DNA from: Candidatus Omnitrophota bacterium
GTDB taxonomy: Bacteria; Verrucomicrobiota; Verrucomicrobiia; Limisphaerales; UBA1319
DNA: 5,941 nucleotides
Reading direction: 5' to 3'
NCBI GenBank assembly: GCA_023473405.1
Contig: JAMCZD010000328.1
Coordinates: 1-5,941 of the forward strand
A program made the translations under genes and the position numbers. The notes under the pieces were generated by a model. That model ran no database searches. It was not told the origin of the DNA and saw only the letters and a program-made list of their open reading frames with translations. Positions 1 through 5,835 of the stretch are shown here, one piece after another. The first letter of the stretch is position 1. The number at the start of each line of letters is the position of its first letter.

Positions 1-848
1 GGCCAGTTGCTTGCATAGATGAGGCGTTCGGGGCCGAACATGATCCGCATGGCATCGAGCACCGGGCGGTAGAACTCGACGTCACGCGGGGCCGAGCCGT
101 CGTTTCGGCTGGTGCCCTCGACCAGGCCCGATACCTTGAAGTAAACATTCGGCCTGGGCGTCAGTGCGCGCATCTTGTCGGTCCAATCGGACGGCGGCGC
201 CTGGCCATTCACCACCACGCCCGCCAGGTGGTCAATGATAATGCGCAGAGTAGGCGCTTCCTTGGCCAACCGGTCCGCAAATGGCAGAATCTCGCTGCCG
301 CCCACCAGGTCCACTGACAGACCGTGGTCAGCCAGCAGTTTCAGGTCGCCGACGAAGGTCGAGTCATCGAGCGCGCCATCCAGCTTGCGGTCGCGGATCC
401 GGATGCCGCGAAAGAGTTGGTTGGCGGCAAATCGTTTCAGGTGCCCGGCAAATTCCTTCGTGCCGACGGGGAGGTTGCCCACGAAACCGACGATGAACGG
501 TTCCCGCGCGGCGAGGTCGAGCACCCACTGGTTGTCTTCCACCCAGGGGCTGGCCTCGACAACTACCGTGCCCGTCACCGGACGGGGTGTCGGCAAGGCG
601 TGGTAATTTTTGGGCAGGACTGTGCGGTAGAGCCGTTTTTCGTCGCGAGGCGGCCACGGCACGCCCTGGGGGCGACTTGGATCATAGAAGTGCGTGTGGG
701 TATCGATCAGGTCGGAACCGCTCGAGTTGACCGCGGGCTGAGGCGCCCCGGCGCGGGCGTCCGGGTCACGGGAGGCCGCGGCCAGGCCGGCGGCTGTGCC
801 CATGGCGGCAGCCAGGAATTGTCTGCGGTTGCAGGAGCTGTTCAACAT
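1..848 (-). CDS. Tat-exported amidohydrolase (L-fuconolactonase-like, TIM barrel), 3' end cut by window
   Basis: Reading the minus strand from ATG at 848 gives 282 codons plus two bases with no stop, so the C-terminus lies outside the window. Residues 7-12 (NRRQFL) followed by an Ala/Gly-rich stretch form a twin-arginine leader, so export after folding is expected. The mature part starts with D49-T-H51-T-H53, the HxH metal motif of the amidohydrolase superfamily. Then come E99 in VVVEAS, FRGIR at 146-150, the IDH motif (D206, H207) and the beta-8 stretch ending in S-N-W-P at the window edge. This order fits the amidohydrolase-2/COG3618 group, which contains L-fuconolactonase and related lactone or ester hydrolases. 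The usual length suggests that roughly 30-50 residues are missing. The ATG overlaps the TGA of the upstream GH109-like gene by 7 nt (842-848), which implies translational coupling. The substrate cannot be assigned from sequence. Where many relatives have SDWP this one has SNWP (N281). The family call is firm; lactonase activity is inference. Confidence 0.88.
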   Translation of the reverse strand, partial: MLNSSCNRRQFLAAAMGTAAGLAAASRDPDARAGAPQPAVNSSGSDLIDTHTHFYDPSRPQGVPWPPRDEKRLYRTVLPKNYHALPTPRPVTGTVVVEASPWVEDNQWVLDLAAREPFIVGFVGNLPVGTKEFAGHLKRFAANQLFRGIRIRDRKLDGALDDSTFVGDLKLLADHGLSVDLVGGSEILPFADRLAKEAPTLRIIIDHLAGVVVNGQAPPSDWTDKMRALTPRPNVYFKVSGLVEGTSRNDGSAPRDVEFYRPVLDAMRIMFGPERLIYASNW

Positions 849-2215
849 GAGGCAAGCGGGCTTGGCGGTTGATCCTTCCACGCGCCGCGGGTGAAGTCGG
901 GGACAGCCACCGGCGCGCTTCCATTGGCGACCGACGCAATGCTGAGCGGCACCACGCTGCTCCAGGCGGCGGCGTCGTAAACGCTCAGGTCCAGAGGCAG
1001 GCCATCGCGGAGGCATTGGATCAATCGCCAGTTCATAATGTAGTCCATGCCCCCGTGGCCGCCGGAGGCCAGGGCTTGATCGTTGAGTTTCTTCCAAAGC
1101 GGGTGGCCGTATTTCTCGTGATAGGACTGGAGATCGGTTGTCCAACCCTCGGCCTGGCCATCGAGATGAAGGCGGGGCGGGTAATCGCAGAAGGTGCCGC
1201 TGGTGCCGGCGATCAAATTGATGCGGCTGTAGGGACGGGATAAGACCAGCGAGAATTGAACCACGATCGTTCGGCCCAGGGCGGTCTTGAGGATCGAGGT
1301 ATTGATGTCGCCGCAGGCAAAGTGCTGTCCGCGGCGCGGATTCCCGGCGGGAATTGCGGCGCACCGGCGGCTCAGGGCCTGCTCCATCGAGCTTGCCGAG
1401 ACGAGGTAGTCGAACCTGTCGCCGGCGTTGATGCCCATGTACTGGGCGACGGGACCGAGCCCATGGGTGGGATAGAGATTGCCGTTCCGGGTGGCGATGA
1501 AGTCGCGGCGCCAGTTCGTGGCGCTCGAATCGGTCAACAGGTAATCCCGAAGCTCGTGGAGATAACCCGCCTCGCCGTGGGTCAGTTCGCCAAAAACCCC
1601 CTGGCGCGCCATGCGGAGGACCAGCAATTCCGTTTCGCCGTAGCAGCAATTCTCGAGCATCAGGCAGTGACGGCGTGTTTGCTCGGCGGTATCCACCAAC
1701 TCCCAACACTCCTCGAGGGTCATCGCCGCCGGCACTTCAATCGCCGCGTGCTTGCCTTGCCGCATGGCGCTGACCGCCATTGGGACGTGCCAGTCCCACG
1801 GGGTGGCGATGTAAACCAGGTCGAGATCGTCGCGCCGGCAGAGTTCCTCGAAGGTGGTCTCGTTCTTCACGTAACCGGCCGGCTCGGGCTGCCCCTTGGC
1901 GACAACTTGCCGCTGGGCGCTCTTTACCCGGTCCGGCACCAGATCGCACACCGCCTTGATCCGGACACCGTCGGTCTCGAGCAAGTTGCCCAGAAGACCG
2001 GTCCCGCGGCTCCCAACACCGATGAACCCGATCCGGACGGTGTCCATGGGCGGGAACTCGAGTCCGAACACCCGCTGCTGGCCGGGCTTGGCTCGAGGAA
2101 TCACGGGTTGGGGATTGGCCGGCCCGGCTGCCGCCGCCAGGCCGATGCCGGCGCCGGTTGCGCCCGCCACGGCGAGGAACTCACGGCGCGAGTAGGAATG
2201 ACTCGAGTGCTTCAT
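842..2215 (-). CDS. Tat-exported GH109-like glycosidase (Gfo/Idh/MocA fold)
   Basis: The 457-residue product resembles GH109 alpha-N-acetylgalactosaminidases, which use tightly bound NAD(H) in an oxidation-elimination mechanism. Residues 9-14 (SRREFL) plus a hydrophobic Ala/Gly stretch form a Tat leader, sensible for an exported protein that must fold around its cofactor first. The Rossmann motif is G66-V-G68-S-R-G71. GH109 hallmarks follow in order: E160 in IEVPAA, LEECW (168-171), LENCCY (187-192), GYLHELR (217-223), YPTHG (Y248, H251), RPY (Y329), GHPLWKK (370-376), GHGGMDY (386-392), and a C-terminal VPDFTRGAWK. These match the motifs I remember for the Elizabethkingia enzyme, including the active-site Glu, Tyr and His positions. 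I chose ATG 2215 because the Tat leader begins there. An in-frame ATG at 2359 would add 48 residues that merely translate the GGGATTT array. A weak GAGAAA ribosome site precedes 2215. The gene is first in an operon with the amidohydrolase. The exact glycoside substrate is uncertain, because the family is expanded and diverse in these phyla. Confidence 0.9.
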   Translation of the reverse strand: MKHSSHSYSRREFLAVAGATGAGIGLAAAAGPANPQPVIPRAKPGQQRVFGLEFPPMDTVRIGFIGVGSRGTGLLGNLLETDGVRIKAVCDLVPDRVKSAQRQVVAKGQPEPAGYVKNETTFEELCRRDDLDLVYIATPWDWHVPMAVSAMRQGKHAAIEVPAAMTLEECWELVDTAEQTRRHCLMLENCCYGETELLVLRMARQGVFGELTHGEAGYLHELRDYLLTDSSATNWRRDFIATRNGNLYPTHGLGPVAQYMGINAGDRFDYLVSASSMEQALSRRCAAIPAGNPRRGQHFACGDINTSILKTALGRTIVVQFSLVLSRPYSRINLIAGTSGTFCDYPPRLHLDGQAEGWTTDLQSYHEKYGHPLWKKLNDQALASGGHGGMDYIMNWRLIQCLRDGLPLDLSVYDAAAWSSVVPLSIASVANGSAPVAVPDFTRGAWKDQPPSPLASC

Positions 2216-2280
2216 AATGTTTCTCGATGGGTATGTTGTATGGGCGACTATTTCAGCAGCAAAACGGTGGTATGGCAAAT

Positions 2281-2321
2281 GGGATTTGGGATTTGGGATT
2301 TGGGATTTGGGATTTGGGAAT
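2281..2321. repeat. GGGATTT heptamer tandem array with G-quadruplex potential
   Basis: Five perfect head-to-tail copies of GGGATTT (2281-2315) are followed by a partial unit, GGGAATT. This gives six GGG tracts, each separated by the 4-nt loop ATTT, on the plus strand. It lies about 65 bp upstream of the GH109 start codon, inside its likely 5' leader or promoter region. The transcript of that gene would carry the C-rich complement. The pattern satisfies the usual G3-loop rule for intramolecular G-quadruplexes. The same unit read on the minus strand gives the NPKSQIPNPKS peptide repeat of a spurious N-terminal extension. Confidence 0.95.
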
Positions 2322-2466
2322 TGAATCCAGAGTGGAAAGGCCGTGGCAGGATTGGGCAATGGCGGCGCTGATTTTCTTCAATGAAAAATAACCGATTCTC
2401 AATCCTCAATTTATTTCGGGGGCGCAGCTAAAGTTGATCTGAGCGCGGACTTTCGAGTCTCATCTT

Positions 2467-2491
2467 AGCAGATTTCCTTGTCTGCTGTGTC
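2467..2491. repeat. Degenerate copy of the GCAG-TTTCC palindromic repeat
   Basis: AGCAGA (2467-2472) and TCTGCT (2481-2486) form a 6-bp inverted repeat around an 8-nt loop. The stretch 2468-2491 matches 5880-5903 at 18 of 24 positions, including GCAG, TTTCC and an exact GCTGTGTC. I therefore read it as a diverged member of the same dispersed palindrome family. It sits just beyond the stop of the broken DUF5615 gene (2500-2502, minus strand), so the hairpin could also act as a weak transcript end, but there is no clear T-run to support a terminator. Confidence 0.5.
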
Positions 2492-2499
2492 ACGGAGGA

Positions 2500-2860
2500 T
2501 CATTTCAAGGGCAGTATCCGCGCTCGTGATCTTGCCTCTTCCAAAGTGATCAGAGCCCCTTCTTTCAAAATGTCCTCAAATTGGGCCAAGGCGGCCAGAA
2601 GCATCATGCTTTGCACACTGGGAGTTACGTCTTGTGTTCGGATTGACGCTTGGGCCTTCAGCTTCAGTAGTCGCCAACAGAGTTCCGAAGTCTAAGTCGT
2701 GGGTGAATACGATATAGCCGTGGGTCCGTGCCCAAGCCATCAGTTCCTTATCATTAGCGCGCGGATTGCCCACCAAAGACCAATGCACCGCCTCGTACCC
2801 GCCAGACCGGATTATGGACACCCAATCCGGGGTCAGATTCATATCCAGCAGGAATTTCAT
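2500..2860 (-). pseudogene. Frameshifted DUF5615 PIN-like toxin
   Basis: From ATG at 2860 the minus strand reads 72 codons typical of DUF5615 (Mut7-C/PIN-like) proteins: MKFLLDMNL at the start, VHWSLVG, then THDLDFG with D55 and D57, and EGPSV at 68-72. At 2641-2644 the reading frame breaks. The expected continuation resumes in another frame at 2640 with RTQDVTPSVQ, continues through LLAALAQFEDIL and EGALIT, and ends in RILPLK at TGA 2502-2500 (46 codons). Relatives usually have about three residues between SV and R; only four bases remain here, so a 5-nt net deletion is the simplest explanation. The unrepaired frame runs on to 2576 with unrelated sequence. Its start overlaps the stop of the upstream DUF433 remnant as ATGA, the usual toxin-antitoxin layout. 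The family is presumed to be nuclease-like, but activity is not established. A sequencing error at 2641-2644 would restore an intact gene of about 120 residues. Confidence 0.85.
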
Positions 2861-2961
2861 GCTGATGGTAGAGGCAATTCGCGCTCCTCCACGCGCCACG
2901 CCGCGAAAGCCAGCGCCTCGTCAATATCTTCCTCTTCCAAATAGGGATAAAGTCTGAGAAT
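2857..2961 (-). pseudogene. C-terminal remnant of a DUF433 antitoxin
   Basis: The last 34 codons before TGA 2859-2857 encode ILRLYPYLEEEDIDEALAFA followed by AWRVEERELPLPSA, the characteristic C-terminal half of DUF433 proteins, which are helix-turn-helix antitoxins paired with DUF5615. Upstream of about 2962 the frame stays open but antisense to the GH2 gene, and the expected N-terminal part (the CxGKPxIRGxR region of the family) is absent. A short VGQKTR (around 2976-2993) might be a trace of the G-K-T-R stretch seen in some relatives, so the exact edge is uncertain. The ATGA overlap with the DUF5615 start shows this was the first gene of the pair. I see no intact start codon for it, so it is most likely dead or expressed only as part of an artefactual fusion. 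Confidence 0.75.
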
Positions 2962-2973
2962 CAATTGATAATA

Positions 2974-3001
2974 TTGACGTGTTTTCTGGCCGACATAGAA
3001 T
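2974..3001 (+). promoter_or_regulatory. Candidate sigma70-type promoter of the GH2 gene
   Basis: TTGACG (2974-2979) and TAGAAT (2996-3001) each match the -35 and -10 consensus at 5 of 6 positions with a 16-nt spacer. A start site about 7 nt after the -10 falls at 3008-3010, on or next to the ATG of the GH2 gene, implying a leaderless or near-leaderless mRNA. That agrees with the lack of a Shine-Dalgarno sequence before 3010. The consensus is that of E. coli, and the phylum may differ. Confidence 0.4.
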
Positions 3002-3009
3002 CCGCGCCA

Positions 3010-5826
3010 ATGAAACGACCCTGTTTTGCGTCTCGCCTCGATGAGTGTTGGGTAATCACGCTGAGTCTGTTTGCGGCTGCCGTTTTCGCGGCGGGTGGCG
3101 CCGATTCCATCCCGCTCCCGGAACATCCGCGTCCGGACTTCGAGCGTCCGATCTGGCAAAATCTCAATGGCCCCTGGCAATTCCGGTTTGACGGCCCCAA
3201 TGCCGGGCTGAGTGAAAAGTGGTATGACGGCCAAACCGGGTTCCCGGACACGATCATGGTGCCGTTCCCCTGGGGATCGGCGTTGTCGAAGGTTGCCGAC
3301 AAGGCGCCTATCGCCTGGTATTCGCGCACGATCAGAGTTCCGGAGGACTGGAAAGGCAAGCGGGTGTTTCTCGTGATAGGCGCTTGCGATTGGGAGACCC
3401 AGGCCTGGCTCGATGGGCAGCCGTTGGGGATGCATCGCGGCGGCTATACGCCGTTCGAGTTTGAACTCACGCCGCGCCTCGAGGCGGGCCACGACCAGCG
3501 ATTGGTCTTGCGGGTGGACGACGCGCCGCGCCCATTCAAGCTCGAAGGCAAACAAGGCTATGGCAACGCCCGCGGCATTTGGCAGACCGTTTACCTCGAA
3601 GCACGCCCGCAAGTCTATCTCGAGAGCCTCCATTTCGCGCCAGATGTGGACCAATCGACAGTGACCGTCATCGCCCGGCTCGATGCCCCCGCACCGGACG
3701 GAACGGAATTGCGCCTGCAATTCAAGACCGGCAACCTGCCACCCGTAACCCATGCCGTCCCGGCAGGAGCCGACCAGGCTCAATTCGATGTCCCGGTTTC
3801 CCCCGCCCATTTATGGTCGCTCGATGACCCGTTCCTTTACGAGGTCGCGGCCACGCTGGAAACCGGTGGGAGCGAAGACCGGCTTTCGACTTACTTCGGC
3901 ATGAGAAAAATCAGCGTGATGAATCTTCCCGGGACGGACTTTCCTTACATCGCCTTGAACGGCAAACCGGTCTATCTCAAGATGACCCTCGACCAGTGCT
4001 ATCATCCCGAGGGGTTCTACACCTACCCGAGCGACGCCTTCATGCGGGACGAAATCCTGCGTTCAAGGCGGATCGGCCTCAATGCCAACCGCCTGCACAT
4101 CAAGATCGAGGTGCCGCGCAAGCTCTATTGGGCGGACCGCCTTGGATTGTTGCTGATGGCCGATGTGCCGAACAGTTGGGGTCAGCCCGACGCCGAGATG
4201 CGGGGCGAGATCGAGTCCGCGCTTCGGGGGATGATCAAGCGCGACTACAATCACCCGTCCATCTTCGCCTGGGTATCGTTCAACGAGACGTGGGGACTCT
4301 TCACCAAAAAAGACAACCACAATGTTTATCTGCCCGAAACCCAGGACTGGGTGGCGTCGGTGTATCATTTGGCCAAGCAACTCGATCCGACCCGCCTGGT
4401 CGAGGATAACTCGGCCTGCAACCGTGACCACGTGGAAACCGATATAAATTCGTGGCATGATTACCTGCCGGGTTACGAATGGCGGAATCGACTCGACCAG
4501 GTCACCCGCGATACGTTCCCCGGTTCGAAATGGAATTTCATCGGCGCCAGGGCTCAAGGCCATCAACCGCTGCTCAACAGCGAGTGCGGCAATGTCTGGG
4601 GTTACGACGGCAGCACCGGCGACGTGGACTGGAGCTGGGACTATCACATCATGATGAATGAGTTCCGCCGCCATCCGAAGATTTGCGGCTGGCTCTACAC
4701 CGAACACCACGACGTCATCAACGAATGGAACGGCTACTATCGCTACGATCGCAGCCGAAAATTCACCGGGCTCGGCGAGATCGTGCCCGGCATGAGCCTG
4801 CGCGACCTCCATTCGCCCTTTTATATCTCGACCGGCAGCGAACTCTGCAAAGCCGTCAAACCGGGTGAACAGGTTTCCGTTCCGCTGTGGGCCTCGTTTA
4901 TGACCGATCACGCGCCCAGCTCGAAGCTGCGCCTGCGCGCCCTGCTCACCGGATGGAACACCCTGGGCCAGCGTGAATACTATTCGAGCGAATACCGAAC
5001 GGTGCCCTTCAAACCCTGGCTCTCGCAGGAACTCGAACCGCAGACCGTCTCCATGCCGGCCAAACCGGCCCTGGCCGTCCTGTCACTCTTTTTGGAAGAT
5101 TCAGCGGGTAATGTCTTGCACCGGAATTTCACCACCTTCCTGGTCGGCGACGGCCCATCGCCGCGCCACGAAACCCTTTCTGATCATGGCGCCAAATCGT
5201 ATGTCGTGCGGTTCGCGCCCAACAGCTTCAAGGCATCCGATTGGTCGCTCAAACAATGGGACGTTCTCGATGGACTCAAGGTCAACGGGGCGGGCCATGG
5301 CTACTTCGAATATCGCATTCCCTGGCCCGAGCAACTGGCGGTCTCGGATGTTGCGGGGGCCTCCCTGATATTCGAGGCCTCGGCCAAGCAGCTCTTCGGC
5401 AAAGACCTCAAGGACTCGAAACAACAGTCGGGCGATTACATGCTCGGCAAAGGCAATCTTGATCCCAGCCTGAATCCGAACTCGTATCCGATGACCGATA
5501 CCGTGTGCTTCCCGAGCGCCGTGCGGGTGCGGGTGGCGGGTGAATCGGCCGGCCAATTCGATTTGCCCGACGATCCGGCCGATCACCGCGGGATACTCTC
5601 GTGGTTCTCGCAAAAGCACGATCGCAAATTGCGCGAGGCCGGCTCCTACGGTTACCTCATCCAGGCCTCGATCCCTCCCTCCGCCCTCGAGGCCGCCGCA
5701 GCCGCCAAGGAATTGGTCATCCGCTTCGAAGTGGACGATTCACTCCCCGGCGGCTTGGCGATCTACGGCGAACGTTTCGGACGCTACCCGCTCGATCCAA
5801 CCCTGGTGTTTAGTCTGAAGAATTAG
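3010..5826 (+). CDS. Secreted glycoside hydrolase family 2 enzyme (beta-galactosidase/beta-glucuronidase type)
   Basis: The 938-residue product hydrolyses a beta-glycosidic bond by the retaining mechanism typical of GH2. Residues 1-31 form a Sec signal peptide (MKR, hydrophobic core VITLSLFAAAVFAA, likely cleavage after A28 or A31). A sugar-binding jelly roll follows (about 40-195, with WYSRTIRVP at 103-111 and GIWQTVYLE near 190), then an Ig-like domain to about 305 and the TIM barrel (about 306-600). In the barrel, NANRLH (358-363) and WVSFNETWG hold the acid/base pair N425-E426; LLNSECGNVWG holds the probable nucleophile E525; CGWLYTEHHD (559-568) follows. About 330 further residues contain a second beta-rich domain and an unassigned C-terminal module. 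I prefer ATG 3010 because it begins the signal peptide; a TTG at 2965 would add 15 residues. The gene diverges from the GH109 operon. The preferred sugar (galactose, glucuronate, mannose or other) cannot be told from sequence. Confidence 0.93.
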   Translation: MKRPCFASRLDECWVITLSLFAAAVFAAGGADSIPLPEHPRPDFERPIWQNLNGPWQFRFDGPNAGLSEKWYDGQTGFPDTIMVPFPWGSALSKVADKAPIAWYSRTIRVPEDWKGKRVFLVIGACDWETQAWLDGQPLGMHRGGYTPFEFELTPRLEAGHDQRLVLRVDDAPRPFKLEGKQGYGNARGIWQTVYLEARPQVYLESLHFAPDVDQSTVTVIARLDAPAPDGTELRLQFKTGNLPPVTHAVPAGADQAQFDVPVSPAHLWSLDDPFLYEVAATLETGGSEDRLSTYFGMRKISVMNLPGTDFPYIALNGKPVYLKMTLDQCYHPEGFYTYPSDAFMRDEILRSRRIGLNANRLHIKIEVPRKLYWADRLGLLLMADVPNSWGQPDAEMRGEIESALRGMIKRDYNHPSIFAWVSFNETWGLFTKKDNHNVYLPETQDWVASVYHLAKQLDPTRLVEDNSACNRDHVETDINSWHDYLPGYEWRNRLDQVTRDTFPGSKWNFIGARAQGHQPLLNSECGNVWGYDGSTGDVDWSWDYHIMMNEFRRHPKICGWLYTEHHDVINEWNGYYRYDRSRKFTGLGEIVPGMSLRDLHSPFYISTGSELCKAVKPGEQVSVPLWASFMTDHAPSSKLRLRALLTGWNTLGQREYYSSEYRTVPFKPWLSQELEPQTVSMPAKPALAVLSLFLEDSAGNVLHRNFTTFLVGDGPSPRHETLSDHGAKSYVVRFAPNSFKASDWSLKQWDVLDGLKVNGAGHGYFEYRIPWPEQLAVSDVAGASLIFEASAKQLFGKDLKDSKQQSGDYMLGKGNLDPSLNPNSYPMTDTVCFPSAVRVRVAGESAGQFDLPDDPADHRGILSWFSQKHDRKLREAGSYGYLIQASIPPSALEAAAAAKELVIRFEVDDSLPGGLAIYGERFGRYPLDPTLVFSLKN

Positions 5827-5829
5827 AGG
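5826..5829 (+). promoter_or_regulatory. Shine-Dalgarno GAGG for downstream ORF
   Basis: GAGG begins at the last base of the GH2 stop codon and lies 6 nt before ATG 5836. The spacing is suitable for translation of a following gene and favours that ATG over the one at 5830, which overlaps the purine run. Confidence 0.4.
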
Positions 5830-5835
5830 ATGGCT

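Noticed and set aside
324..872. 182-codon plus-strand frame opposite the amidohydrolase
   Set aside because: Shadow of the amidohydrolase: the minus strand carries the Tat leader and metal motifs.
2224..2260. Weak minus-strand promoter (TTGCTG, 16 nt, TACAAC) before the GH109-like gene
   Set aside because: Only 3 of 6 and 4 of 6 consensus matches; no better than chance in this sequence.
2281..2321. CRISPR-like array
   Set aside because: The repeat is a 7-bp tandem unit with no spacers and no cas genes nearby.
2216..2359. 48-residue N-terminal extension of the GH109-like gene from ATG 2359
   Set aside because: It translates the GGGATTT array into a low-complexity peptide and would bury the Tat leader, which must be N-terminal. 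ATG 2215 is the better start.
1256..2371. 371-codon plus-strand frame opposite the GH109-like gene
   Set aside because: It is a GC-rich shadow frame with no recognisable motifs, whereas the minus strand shows ordered GH109 motifs throughout.
2962..3810. Long minus-strand frame antisense to the GH2 gene, continuous with the DUF433 end
   Set aside because: Upstream of about 2962 it resembles no family I know and lies antisense to well-conserved GH2 domains. Only the last 34 codons look real.
4063..4911. 282-codon minus-strand frame within the GH2 gene
   Set aside because: Antisense to the GH2 catalytic barrel including both catalytic glutamates; no independent coding signal.
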